Positions 28,429-36,753 of a stretch of 64,000 nt of DNA are shown piece after piece (positions within the stretch are counted from its first letter, which is position 1; each line of letters begins with the position of its first letter). Made by a program: the position numbers and the translations under genes. Origin of the DNA: an uncultured Sphingobacteriaceae bacterium (GTDB lineage Bacteria > Bacteroidota > Bacteroidia > Sphingobacteriales > Sphingobacteriaceae); the NCBI GenBank assembly GCA_946480915.1, contig CAMLLO010000022.1, positions 7,902 through 71,901 on the forward strand, in the 5' to 3' direction. The notes under the pieces are model-generated. The model searched no databases. It was given only the letters and a program-made list of their open reading frames with translations, and had not been told where the DNA came from.

Positions 28429-28674
28429 AATTATGGCTAAAGTATGCTAGTTATTTTAGTTTTTAATAATCTGTTTAAAAAATTGAAGGAGGAGCTAACA
28501 TGCATAATTATCAGCACAAAGTTAGGCTAAGGGCTGCTGTAGCGGGCAAAAGCTTCCGGCATAAACCCGCGATGCCACTGCTCTGGTCTATTTATTCCTT
28601 TTCCTTTTGCCCTTGATTGCCCTGAGCCTGCTGGAGCGCCATAATTAATTCATTAACTTTTAAATCAGCTAATT

Positions 28675-29145
28675 ATGGAAAAGCTTCAAAATCAGATTTC
28701 AATGTTTCAGGTATCAGAAATTAACGTTTCTTATCGACCAAAATTTAAGGCTTCAGAGAGACCTGTAATTTCAAGTTCTCAGGATTGTTATAATATTCTA
28801 TCTGCAAGCTGGGATATTAATAGAATGGAATTGCTTGAACAGTTTAAAGTTTTATTTTTGAATAGAGCAAATAGAGTTTTAGGGATATTCGAAGTATCAT
28901 CCGGGGGAATGGCCGGAACAGTTGCGGATCCAAAACTTATTTTTAGTGCAGCCTTGAAAACCTGCGCAACAAGTATTATTCTGGCACATAATCACCCGTC
29001 CGGAAATTTAAAGCCAAGTCAGGCAGATTTAAATCTCACTAAAAAGATACAAGCGGGAGGTATGTTGCTAGATGTTTCACTACTTGACCATTTGATTCTG
29101 ACATCAGAGACATATTTATCATTTGCAGATGAAGGGCTTTTATAA
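28675..29145 (+). CDS. RadC-like JAB domain protein
   Basis: A 156-residue MPN/JAB-fold protein of the RadC (DUF2466) family, lacking the N-terminal HhH part of chromosomal RadC. The metal-binding motif is complete: HNHPSGNLKPSQADLNLT near 107-124. Such short RadC-like proteins are very common on Bacteroidetes mobile elements; their role is not established. Its 3' end overlaps the convergent LuxR gene by 6 bases. Confidence 0.9.
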   Translation: MEKLQNQISMFQVSEINVSYRPKFKASERPVISSSQDCYNILSASWDINRMELLEQFKVLFLNRANRVLGIFEVSSGGMAGTVADPKLIFSAALKTCATSIILAHNHPSGNLKPSQADLNLTKKIQAGGMLLDVSLLDHLILTSETYLSFADEGLL

Positions 29146-30084
29146 GTCCTTTTTTTCGAGCAGTAGTGCTGCTTTTTCGAGCTTCCGTATTAATTCTACT
29201 TTACTTGATACGCCAGTTTTTTCAAAAATATTTTGCACATGTGTTGTAACGGTTCTTTCCGAAATAAACAGTTGTTCACCAATAGCTTTATATTTAAATC
29301 CCTGTCTAATAAGTTCCACAATTTCGATCTCACGTTTTGTTAACTGATACTTCTCACAATTTTCTGAAAACGCAGGCACGCTGTCATAAATAGTTTTATC
29401 AATTAATAGCTGATACTCCATTTTCGCCCGGGAAATGGATTTGGAAATAAATAGGATGGTAATGATTAAAAATCCGCCATTAGTAAATAATACTTCCATT
29501 AATTGACTCGCGTGAAAATATGCGAGTATTGTCATGCTTGCCCAGGGAAGTACAGCAAAATATACAGCGATCATTTCCATAGTATCGTGGCTAGAGCTTC
29601 TTTCACTATATTTAATTCTAATCGCTTTGGCAATTGCCCAAAGAACCACAATCGAATAAAAAAAAGGTATTATTATTCCATATTGTATTGCGACATCTAA
29701 ATTCCTATTGAATGAGTATACGACCACAAAAAATATTAGATAGGGAAGTATGAGGAATAGAGGCACGCCGTAAATTGCATGAAAACGTAAGCATACCAGA
29801 TCAAATCCTCTGTAGAAGTAATAAGGGAAATATGAGGCCATAAGAAAGCCGCTTCCATATGCGATAATGTTTTGAGTCACTATAGCAATTGGAATATTCA
29901 GGTCTGGAAACAATCCTCCTGTAATGTTATATACAATCAGAAGGGCTAAAAGAATTAAATACCAAAACCTGCTTTTGTCTTGTGGCCTTGACAGGTAATA
30001 GATAAGTTGATAGAAAAATAATACTATTTCCAGGATAGTAAAGATGAACGTAACTACGTGCATCTGAGAACCGAATACAAGCAT
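29140..30084 (-). CDS. LuxR-type transcriptional regulator with membrane domain
   Basis: A 314-residue protein with about seven hydrophobic helices in the first 225 residues, then a LuxR/FixJ helix-turn-helix (LTKREIEIVELIRQGFKYKAI...ISERTVTTHVQNIF, about 245-305). This is a membrane-embedded sensor-regulator layout. It begins 4 bases after the end of the GNAT gene on the same strand, so the two are an operon. The signal is unknown. Confidence 0.85.
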   Translation of the reverse strand: MLVFGSQMHVVTFIFTILEIVLFFYQLIYYLSRPQDKSRFWYLILLALLIVYNITGGLFPDLNIPIAIVTQNIIAYGSGFLMASYFPYYFYRGFDLVCLRFHAIYGVPLFLILPYLIFFVVVYSFNRNLDVAIQYGIIIPFFYSIVVLWAIAKAIRIKYSERSSSHDTMEMIAVYFAVLPWASMTILAYFHASQLMEVLFTNGGFLIITILFISKSISRAKMEYQLLIDKTIYDSVPAFSENCEKYQLTKREIEIVELIRQGFKYKAIGEQLFISERTVTTHVQNIFEKTGVSSKVELIRKLEKAALLLEKKDL

Positions 30085-30088
30085 ACTT

Positions 30089-30667
30089 TTAATAATTGCT
30101 TGTCCGTTTAAGAAAGAACAATTTGTACCCCAAATCTAATTCTGAATAGATTTCAAATCCCAGTTTTTTATACCAGGGTAGATTAATCAGCGTAGAAGTC
30201 TCCAAATAGACCGGGCGTTTTATTTGATTACTATGTTCTATTACTTCATGCAGTAGGCTTGTTCCAATTCCAGATCCTTGAAATTCGGGTTTGACTCCAA
30301 TAAACCACAAGTAGTACATCTTATCTTTCGGCTGGAGGCTCTTTATCAATGATTCCCGACGCATGGCTTTTCTTATGTTGGTAAGGCCTACGCATTTAGA
30401 AATTAATTTAACATCAAGTAATATACTTTTTAAAGAGGCCTTTTTTTGGTCAGGATATAAGATTAAAGCACAAGCTTTAGTATCATCCGAGAGAAATACT
30501 TCGCCGTTATTGTAGCAAATTTCGAAAGAATAATCCATTAGCGCTCTAATGCGCTCGATCTTCCTATGATCTTGTTGAACGATGTAATTTACACTCTGAT
30601 TAGTCTTAAATGAATTAGTGAGAATATCAATGATGATATTCTTGTCAGTGTATTCAGCTTTTTTCAT
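30089..30667 (-). CDS. GNAT family N-acetyltransferase
   Basis: A 192-residue acetyltransferase with the acetyl-CoA-binding motif VKPEFQGSGIGTSLLHEVIE (about 133-152) and the C-terminal LPWYKKLGFEIYSELDLG typical of GNATs. Substrate unknown. First gene of a two-gene operon with the LuxR regulator; together they look like cargo of the element. Confidence 0.88.
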   Translation of the reverse strand: MKKAEYTDKNIIIDILTNSFKTNQSVNYIVQQDHRKIERIRALMDYSFEICYNNGEVFLSDDTKACALILYPDQKKASLKSILLDVKLISKCVGLTNIRKAMRRESLIKSLQPKDKMYYLWFIGVKPEFQGSGIGTSLLHEVIEHSNQIKRPVYLETSTLINLPWYKKLGFEIYSELDLGYKLFFLKRTSNY

Positions 30668-30803
30668 AGATAAAAACGCCTTTTTAATATATTAAAAAAT
30701 GTGCCAACCCATTGGAAGATGAACCCATTGAATTGACTTATCAAACCATTTGTAACAGGTTTGTGTCAAAGTTTTAAGCAAGAATATGAATTACAGAAGT
30801 TTG

Positions 30804-30829
30804 AAATTGTGTCAGTATTGACACAATTT
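30804..30829. promoter_or_regulatory. Palindromic operator upstream of XRE gene
   Basis: A perfect 11-bp inverted repeat AAATTGTGTCA / TGACACAATTT with a 4-base spacer ends 37 bases before the XRE gene. A further half-site TTGTGTCA lies near 30763. The size and position suit a dimeric HTH repressor acting on its own gene and perhaps on the divergent GNAT-LuxR operon. Confidence 0.6.
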
Positions 30830-30866
30830 ATTTTCCCTTAAGAATGCACTTTGACTTTTCCAATCC

Positions 30867-31094
30867 ATGAAGGAAAAGCATAAGGAACAGTTTAAGATCA
30901 TAGGAGCTAATCTTCGAAAGATCAGGGATGAGAAAGGATTTTCGCAACAGGATCTCGCAAACAGATGTGATGTTGAAAGAGCCAAAATTAGCAGGATTGA
31001 AAATGCAACGGAAGATTTTGTACTCTCAACCCTTTTAGAACTCTCATCAGCTTTAGGCATTAATCCTGCTGATCTGTTTGATGATCAACCTTAA
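30867..31094 (+). CDS. XRE-family HTH regulator
   Basis: A 75-residue protein that is essentially one Cro/C1-type helix-turn-helix (IGANLRKIRDEKGFSQQDLANRCDVERAKISRIENA). No C-terminal effector domain. A palindromic operator lies just upstream, pointing to autoregulation. Small XRE proteins of this kind are common regulators of ICE functions in Bacteroidetes. Confidence 0.9.
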   Translation: MKEKHKEQFKIIGANLRKIRDEKGFSQQDLANRCDVERAKISRIENATEDFVLSTLLELSSALGINPADLFDDQP

Positions 31095-31444
31095 GTACAA
31101 TCGAACTTAAAATTCCATTTATGGCTTCCTATCTTACATCATTAAATTATTAAAGATTTATTCATCCTTTTGTGGTATTGAATTGATTTTGGTCTTGGAG
31201 GATCATGTCGTCTGTCTAATTGAAAGGACTTACCCGAGAACTATTTGGCATTCATGATAAACCATTTCATGAAGTATACCCTTAAATTATAGCCCTTCTA
31301 TCTGAAAATACGTCGTTTTACGTAGTCCAATTAGTCCTATTTACGTATTTCTTTTTCGTTCTCAGCTGAGCAATTTTGTCGAACTGCTGAGTGAAAGTTG
31401 TCGCCAGTGAACAGGCCAGGCAGACTAATCAAACCTATAGAAAT
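31095..31444. promoter_or_regulatory. 350-base AT-rich intergenic region upstream of rteC
   Basis: No coding sequence seen, apart from a possible 18-codon GTG extension of rteC. It holds two direct copies of TTTACGTA (31317-31324 and 31340-31347, 23 bp apart) and a palindrome CTCAGCTGAG (31361-31370). These are candidate regulator-binding sites in front of rteC. Confidence 0.4.
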
Positions 31445-32302
31445 ATGCTAAATTACTCCTATGATGAGCTGCTGGAGCAGCAAAAAAGACAATTGCTCGA
31501 AATTAACACTGACATCTCTGACCCTATTGAACAATTAAAGTCTTCAATTGACCTTATTCAGAAGAACCTCAAAGAACTTAAAGAAAAAATTAAAAAGCAG
31601 CCGTTTACTGATCAGAAGGAAGAAATCTATTTTTTCAAAAAAGTTAAACCTCTTTTATATTCCGATAAGATATTTGAGTTTGAAAAATACCAGATCGAAT
31701 TCAATAAGCCTAAAGGAACTCCTGAAACTGTTATAATCTATTACGAGGCTGAGTTAAAATATCTTGAAAGATTTTTCAAATTAAATTCCTTTTATTATCA
31801 ATATTATCGCTCCGGACTTGTAGAACTTGATCATTTATATTTTCTCAGAAGCACAAGCCTGACATCAAAATTTATGCATGAAGTACAAGACCATGATTCT
31901 GAATTTTCAACACCTCTCGATTACCTCTTTGCTAAATTTATTGCGTATGAAAGATTGCAGACGATGATTATTCAGCAAATCATGAGGCTCCAAGCGCCAA
32001 CTGGATTCAACATTGCCGGGAAAGAAGGAAATGCCAACTCTTTACAATGGACAGGTGATTCAATAAACTTAGTAGAAATCGCCTATGGAATATGGTTGAC
32101 TGGCCAGTTGAATAATGGGAATGCGAGTATTTCTGAAATAATCAGATGCTTAGAAGATGCATTTAAAGTCAACATTGGCCGTGCTCATCGGCGCTGGACT
32201 GAAATATCACAACGAAAACGGAGTAGTTATACCAAGTTTATTGATCGTATGAAGGAATCTGTACTTGAAAGGATAGATAATGAGCTCGATGTAAAAAGTT
32301 AG
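31445..32302 (+). CDS. rteC: RteC family excision/transfer regulator
   Basis: RteC-like protein, 285 residues from the ATG at 31445 (MLNYSYDELLEQQKRQ). In CTnDOT, RteC activates the excision operon. Family features are the long N-terminal helical region, the FFKKVKPLLYSDKIFEFEKYQIE segment, and the C-terminal winged-helix-like part (LVEIAYGIWLTGQLNNGNASISEIIRCLEDAFKVNIGRAHRRW). A GTG at 31391 could extend it by 18 residues. No rteA/rteB two-component genes are in the window. Confidence 0.85.
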   Translation: MLNYSYDELLEQQKRQLLEINTDISDPIEQLKSSIDLIQKNLKELKEKIKKQPFTDQKEEIYFFKKVKPLLYSDKIFEFEKYQIEFNKPKGTPETVIIYYEAELKYLERFFKLNSFYYQYYRSGLVELDHLYFLRSTSLTSKFMHEVQDHDSEFSTPLDYLFAKFIAYERLQTMIIQQIMRLQAPTGFNIAGKEGNANSLQWTGDSINLVEIAYGIWLTGQLNNGNASISEIIRCLEDAFKVNIGRAHRRWTEISQRKRSSYTKFIDRMKESVLERIDNELDVKS

Positions 32303-32310
32303 CTTTAAAA

Positions 32311-32341
32311 AAGAAACCCCAAGCTTACAACTGGGGTTTCA
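32311..32341. terminator. Bidirectional hairpin after rteC
   Basis: A stem GAAACCCCA with TGGGGTTTC, with A and T tracts on the two sides, lies between rteC and the convergent Hc1-like gene. Confidence 0.75.
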
Positions 32342-32366
32342 ACCTAATAGAATATAAACAGAATCG

Positions 32367-32546
32367 TTATTTTGCTTTATTCTTAATTTCTGTTACTTCT
32401 TTTCTGGCTTCCGATGCAAGGTTTTTGATCTCCTGCATGGCTTTTCTAACTCTTGTTCCGGCAGCAGAATTTCCACTGTTGTAAAATTTGTCAGCGTCCT
32501 GTTCTACAGATGCTATAAGGTCTTTGATTTGATTGAAAATTTTCAT
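32367..32546 (-). CDS. Histone H1-like (Hc1 family) small protein
   Basis: A 59-residue Lys-rich protein: starts MKIFNQIKDLIASVEQD, middle FYNSGNSAAGTRVRKAM, end EVTEIKNKAK. The core AAGTRVRKAMQEIK matches the short Hc1-type proteins that are widespread in Bacteroidetes and thought to bind DNA. Carried here inside the element, between rteC and the replication genes. Possibly a nucleoid-compaction or silencing factor; this is inference. Confidence 0.8.
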   Translation of the reverse strand: MKIFNQIKDLIASVEQDADKFYNSGNSAAGTRVRKAMQEIKNLASEARKEVTEIKNKAK

Positions 32547-32710
32547 GATGCTTTTTACGCCAATTATGTCGTATAAGTTATAAATTATTCAAAAACGTTG
32601 AGGCATCACTGACTTAAAATACCAGGGTGCACCCTTATTCCACCTAATAAATTTCTACTTGGGTTCCCATTTTTGTTTATATCAGATTGATTAACCTATT
32701 AGAAATACCA

Positions 32711-32986
32711 ATGAACGTTGAAATCTCTACATTTCTTCTGCAGCTTATTATCGAACAAGCTGCAGAATTAGGAGCTATAAGAGCATTAGTAAAAGCTGGC
32801 AAGCTGAAACCGTATTTAAAGAAATCAGAAGCATTTCGCTTGTACAAAAGGGTAAACATCGAACAGTGGATAGAAAACGGTTTAATTACACCTCGAAAAG
32901 ACGGTGATGATTCTGCCGCATGGAGGATTGACCGGCTTGAAGTTGAAGCGATCGTTAAGTCAGAAATTCTTTTACGTTACCTGTAA
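32711..32986 (+). CDS. Excisionase-like HTH protein (DUF3853 type), copy 1
   Basis: A 91-residue protein from the ATG at 32711. The C-terminal half is a MerR/excisionase-like helix-turn-helix: YLKKSEAFRLYKRVNIEQWIENGL, then TPRKDGDD and IDRLEVEAI. It lies 15 bases upstream of the replication initiator and is likely co-transcribed. A paralogue occurs at 44675-44953 in front of the primase gene. Probable DNA-binding accessory of replication or transfer. Confidence 0.75.
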   Translation: MNVEISTFLLQLIIEQAAELGAIRALVKAGKLKPYLKKSEAFRLYKRVNIEQWIENGLITPRKDGDDSAAWRIDRLEVEAIVKSEILLRYL

Positions 32987-33001
32987 CCTTTATTTATTCT
33001 T

Positions 33002-34081
33002 ATGGATCCTTCAGTTTTAGTAAGAATTGACCGTGCCATTGCGGATAATCTGAGAGACATCGAACGCTCATTCGGAAGCCAATCGGGAATTGTGCAGGAT
33101 TTCATCATCTTTATTTCTGCTAAGCTTAAAACAGATCTTTTCGGCTACACCCGGTTTACCCTGCAAGAGTTTTGTACAGCTACAGGCAGAAGACGGCAAG
33201 AACTTGCAGTTATTCATTCTGATTTTCTATCTGGTGTTAAAAAAGCTCCTATAATTGAAGGCTATGCTTTTAATACGGTAATGGATTTTGCCTTGTATTG
33301 CATGTTGGAAAAGAATATTATTTTCTCATCCAGATATGAAGTGAAAGGGAATGGGCAGGTAATTCAAATGCATAACTTTCCAATATTAAAAGATCTAAAA
33401 CTAAACTTCGACCGGAAATCCAAAGAGCAAAAGGTGTATGATGTCCGCTTGTCTGATGAACTTTTAAACGGGTTTTTATATCGCTATTATACGGTTAATG
33501 CTGAGTCGTATAAATTGGTAGGTAAAGGAAGGGGAGGAGAAGGCCGTAAGCGATTATTACTTTATCTTTCAAAATTAAATCATGTCTTATTATCGGTAAA
33601 TACATCTGGTAACACTTCCATTCCCCTGGATAGGCTTTGCTACTTGGCCAATATAAATGATCCAAAACCCTACCATAAAAAACAAAACCTGTCTCGTGTT
33701 TTAGATTTTATTCAAAAGGACGGGAAGTTTCCGTTTAAGTATGATTACCTGCATTCTGAAGGAAAAGAAGGCTATATGGTTAACTTAAGGTTTCCTGAAC
33801 GCTCTAATAAGCAATTGCTTCTCAAAGAGCATAATTTTTATTGTCGTTTATTGGAAGGCTTGTATACTGTTTTTAATAAGCAGGTCATTAAGGAGCAACT
33901 GATAACAGATAAAGATCCATTTCAATGCTGGCTTGCAAACGCCAATCTTGATACGGCTTTAAAAGCACAGATACTTGTAAATGCGTATTATGCTGCATTT
34001 CATAAAAACATATCTCCCGCCTTGGCCGCTAATCTAATTCGCTCCGGAAGCTTTTTAAGGGCTTTAACAGATGTCCGGTAA
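33002..34081 (+). CDS. rep: Plasmid-type replication initiator protein
   Basis: A 359-residue protein resembling Bacteroidetes plasmid Rep proteins (RepB/Rep_3-like tandem winged-helix initiators). The N-terminal winged-helix region lies around 40-170, with LNFDRKSKEQKVYDVRLSDELLNGFLYRYYT. A second helical domain follows, with RGGEGRKRLLLYLSKLNH. The assignment is strengthened by an iteron array starting at its stop codon. It would initiate replication of the element after excision. Confidence 0.75.
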   Translation: MDPSVLVRIDRAIADNLRDIERSFGSQSGIVQDFIIFISAKLKTDLFGYTRFTLQEFCTATGRRRQELAVIHSDFLSGVKKAPIIEGYAFNTVMDFALYCMLEKNIIFSSRYEVKGNGQVIQMHNFPILKDLKLNFDRKSKEQKVYDVRLSDELLNGFLYRYYTVNAESYKLVGKGRGGEGRKRLLLYLSKLNHVLLSVNTSGNTSIPLDRLCYLANINDPKPYHKKQNLSRVLDFIQKDGKFPFKYDYLHSEGKEGYMVNLRFPERSNKQLLLKEHNFYCRLLEGLYTVFNKQVIKEQLITDKDPFQCWLANANLDTALKAQILVNAYYAAFHKNISPALAANLIRSGSFLRALTDVR

Positions 34082-34296
34082 TTCGGTATTGATGTCCGAC
34101 TTTTTGATTTTCCTGTCCAGTATTTTGATAAGTATGTCTGATAATTTGATTTACATGTCCGGCGTTTTGATATGGTTGGCCGGTAATTCGATGAGAATGT
34201 TCGGTAGTTTGATTTTATTGATTACTTGTCCGGTATTTTGATTAGAAATTGCGTTCTGGAGATTGTTATCAAGGTTATATTGTCCGGTATTTCGAT
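34072..34296 (+). repeat. oriV: Nine-copy iteron array, candidate replication origin
   Basis: Copies of a 16-bp motif, consensus TGTCCGGTATTTTGAT, start at 34072, 34093, 34114, 34135, 34156, 34177, 34198, 34227 and 34281. The first seven are spaced exactly 21 bp (two helical turns), on one strand. The first copy overlaps the rep stop codon. A very AT-rich stretch (34294-34325) follows and could be the unwinding element. This is the classical layout of an iteron-controlled origin. Confidence 0.85.
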
Positions 34297-34388
34297 TAAT
34301 ATAATAATATAAATAATTCTTAATAAGGGGCGATAACTGACTGAAATAAAAATATCATCTAAGTTTCTAGGCGTAATTCTGTGGGGAT

Positions 34389-34604
34389 TTGCCTAGATCA
34401 AAGGGAAGCTCCTTAAAACTTAAAAATCCAGAGATATGGACAATTAAAAAAAGCAAGTATTATTTCTTAATTGTTATGATTTGTTCATCTGTGTTTGTTG
34501 GGTATATTATTGAAAGACTATCTCTAGAAATCACCGTGTATTTTTATAAAGATACCGAGTATGTTTTTCACAAGAAGTTTAAGGAATTGGAACCTTCGAA
34601 ATAA
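34389..34604 (+). CDS. Possible small membrane protein (TTG start)
   Basis: A 71-codon reading frame with a TTG start, one hydrophobic helix (YYFLIVMICSSVFVGYIIE) and charged ends. No family recognised. The region just upstream has a 6-bp inverted repeat (CTAGGC/GCCTAG). Coding status is doubtful. Confidence 0.3.
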   Translation: MPRSKGSSLKLKNPEIWTIKKSKYYFLIVMICSSVFVGYIIERLSLEITVYFYKDTEYVFHKKFKELEPSK

Positions 34605-34790
34605 GAGCTGGCTTACCCATTTGAAGGTAATAAGAAGAAATAAGATGTAAAATCATGTGAGTCCCTTTCTTAACTGCATTGATTTCATACAAAAAAAAGA
34701 GGGATTTTATATATTCTTTAAAAATGTTGATTATCAGTGTATTATTGTCTTTTAAAGATGCGGGGACAACGAATAAGACATGGCTTTTCA

Positions 34791-35417
34791 TTAAAGTAGC
34801 GAATCGTTGTCTTTTTTATGCTTTTGTGCTCTTTGTAGACCTAGATCAAAACCTCTATTTATTGCATCAAGGAGAACGTCTTTTTTTGAATTGAAGTAGT
34901 CATCAACATCCCTTTGATTTTGGAGAATCAATTGAGTAAGGGCCTCACGATCTTTTTTGACTGGATCTTTAAACTCTTCAACAGACTGTTGACTGTAAAA
35001 AAACAAAGCTAAATTTCCCCCACCGTTCACTGAAGCGTTAATAACTTTCCTACTATGATTTACAGTATAATGCAATGCATCTAAATCTCCCTTATATTTC
35101 AGTTGATAAACCACTGTTAAAATCTCTACGTTCGATGAAGATATGCTGTACGTGAGGTCTGAAAACAATCCTTTAGCCTGATTGAACGGAACTTTTTTTA
35201 CAAAGTGGTTTACGGTCAGGGTGTCAATCAATAGCTCTATTCTTGGCCATTTCATTATTTTATTTAAAGCATCTACCTTTTGCTGCTGTATGTCTTTATC
35301 AGTAAATTGGATACTGTAGGCGCCGATTGATATACCTTGCGCCTCTGCTTCTCCCAACATTGATTTAAATAAAGTTTCGGCTTTTGTAACAAAAATTGCT
35401 AGACCCGGAATTTCCAT
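34791..35417 (-). CDS. Hypothetical protein, 208 residues
   Basis: A soluble protein with no signal peptide, starting MEIPGLAIFVTKAETLFK and ending with a charged helix (LQRAQKHKKDNDSLL). Predicted mixed alpha/beta; I recognise no family or catalytic motif. It is the first clear gene of the cargo block downstream of the iterons and is divergent from the XRE-ImmA/IrrE gene. Composition looks coding. Confidence 0.6.
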   Translation of the reverse strand: MEIPGLAIFVTKAETLFKSMLGEAEAQGISIGAYSIQFTDKDIQQQKVDALNKIMKWPRIELLIDTLTVNHFVKKVPFNQAKGLFSDLTYSISSSNVEILTVVYQLKYKGDLDALHYTVNHSRKVINASVNGGGNLALFFYSQQSVEEFKDPVKKDREALTQLILQNQRDVDDYFNSKKDVLLDAINRGFDLGLQRAQKHKKDNDSLL

Positions 35418-35512
35418 TTATTAATTATTAAGCAACTAAAATACACTTACTTAATAGCAAAACCATAAATGTTAAAAAGTTTATATTGTTGAGAGTATGG
35501 AGCGAAAACAAC

Positions 35513-35660
35513 TTCTATAAAATACGCAAATACAGCCCTACCAGCAAGCGCAGCATCTGAGACAACACCCGATTTTATAAGGTCGGATATACCAAGGATT
35601 TAGCCATCAACTTAAGAAGTTTCCTGGAAGAATTGAAAAAAAGTTTGTATACTAATTTAA
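35513..35660 (+). pseudogene. Decayed coding remnant upstream of the XRE-ImmA/IrrE gene
   Basis: One frame reads protein-like sequence (NNFYKIRKYSPTSKRSI, stop, DNTRFYKVGYTKDLAINL, then RSFLEELKKSLYTN). It is interrupted by a TGA and has no start codon. It runs into the promoter at 35645-35674. It looks like the eroded end of a former gene, but the parent family is not recognised. Confidence 0.3.
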
Positions 35661-35679
35661 CTTTATTACATTTGTATAC
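35644..35679 (+). promoter_or_regulatory. Promoter with overlapping operator repeats for the XRE-ImmA/IrrE gene
   Basis: A perfect TTG-N19-TACATTTG promoter lies at 35645-35674. Two direct copies of TTTGTATAC (35644-35652 and 35671-35679), each containing the palindrome GTATAC, cover the -33 and -7 boxes. This is how an autorepressor would be placed; the adjacent gene encodes an XRE domain. Spacing of the repeats is 27 bp. Confidence 0.65.
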
Positions 35680-35693
35680 AAGACAAGATAAAC

Positions 35694-36752
35694 ATGGAAA
35701 ATTCAATCGGAACCAACCTTACTAGAGCCAGGCAACTTAGAGGGTTGACGATGGAAGAATTGGCAAATATGGTCGGTTGTTCCAAGCAATTAATAAGCCA
35801 TTATGAAAATGGTATCCGACACCCTGAAAGTAAAACATTGTTATCTATTGCAAGTGCCTTAGATCTTGAGTTAGATTATTTTTATAATGATTGCAATGTT
35901 GAGTTTAGTTTGCATAACGTAAGTTATAGGGAAGGGCTACTGTTGACAGAGCACCAAAGAAGTGATGTCGAAAGCTTAACAAGTTCGATGCTGAGCGACT
36001 ATCTTGAGTTAGAAAGCATAGCAAAGGAATTTATTAGTTTTAGTAACCCTCTAGAAGATTTATTGATATCAAATATTGATGATGCGAAGAAGGCTGCAAA
36101 GCAACTTCGAAAGGTGTGGAAGCTTGGAGATGGACCTATTTATAATATCTCCAATCTATTAGAAAAGAAAGGGATTCGCGTCATTAAAATAGACTTTGGC
36201 TTTAACTATAGTCATGAAGGGTTATCTGGTTGGGCTGAGGGCAGAAAAGTTCCTGTGATTGTGCTGAATGCTAGGCAGCAAGATATAACAAGAGTTAGAT
36301 TTACCATCCTCCACGAACTGGGCCATCTCTTGTTAGTAATGGCTGAAGACCTTGATATAGATTTGATAGAAAAGATCTGTGATTCATTTGCCGGCGCTGT
36401 TTTACTCCCTGCAGATGTTTTAATTCAAGAATTCGGTAAGAACAGGACAGCTATTTCGATGCCTGAGCTGAAGCGAATTAAGGAATTATATGGAATTTCC
36501 ATCGCAGCCATTATGTTGAGAGCTCGATTAGCTAACTTAATTCCATATGTGGCATATCAGAAGTGGAAAGAGTCAGACTTTTCAAACTTTGACTATGGCC
36601 AATATAATGGAACAGAAGAGCCTCAGAAGTTTCTTCAAATGTTGTATCGGTGCTTAAGTGAAAGAAAGATTGGCTTTGATAAGGCAGCCAAACTTGCTAG
36701 AAGGGACGAGGCTGAATTTCGTAAGGTATACAAACAGCAATTCGAGTTTTAG
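35694..36752 (+). CDS. XRE HTH / ImmA-IrrE metallopeptidase fusion
   Basis: A 352-residue protein with an N-terminal Cro/C1 helix-turn-helix (8-62, MEELANMVGCSKQLISHYENG). A long linker and an ImmA/IrrE zinc peptidase domain (about 150-290) follow, with the HEXXH motif HELGH at 207-211. Family members sense a signal and cleave a repressor or relieve repression. Located two bases upstream of a PIN-like gene, with the ubiquitin-like operon further downstream. Its promoter carries repeats suited to autoregulation. It may be the antitoxin or sensor of a toxin-antitoxin-like pair. Confidence 0.88.
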   Translation: MENSIGTNLTRARQLRGLTMEELANMVGCSKQLISHYENGIRHPESKTLLSIASALDLELDYFYNDCNVEFSLHNVSYREGLLLTEHQRSDVESLTSSMLSDYLELESIAKEFISFSNPLEDLLISNIDDAKKAAKQLRKVWKLGDGPIYNISNLLEKKGIRVIKIDFGFNYSHEGLSGWAEGRKVPVIVLNARQQDITRVRFTILHELGHLLLVMAEDLDIDLIEKICDSFAGAVLLPADVLIQEFGKNRTAISMPELKRIKELYGISIAAIMLRARLANLIPYVAYQKWKESDFSNFDYGQYNGTEEPQKFLQMLYRCLSERKIGFDKAAKLARRDEAEFRKVYKQQFEF

Positions 36753-36753
36753 C

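Noticed and set aside
28592..28642. 16-codon reverse frame (MALQQAQGNQGQKEKE)
   Set aside because: Too short to support and without a promoter or ribosome binding site; noted only as part of the leader region.
34072..34296. Iterons considered as CRISPR repeats
   Set aside because: 16-bp repeats with 5-bp spacers at one helical phase next to a rep gene are iterons, not CRISPR.
34579..34894. Small reading frames on both strands near 34.7 kb
   Set aside because: Overlapping on both strands, low complexity, no family; likely chance.
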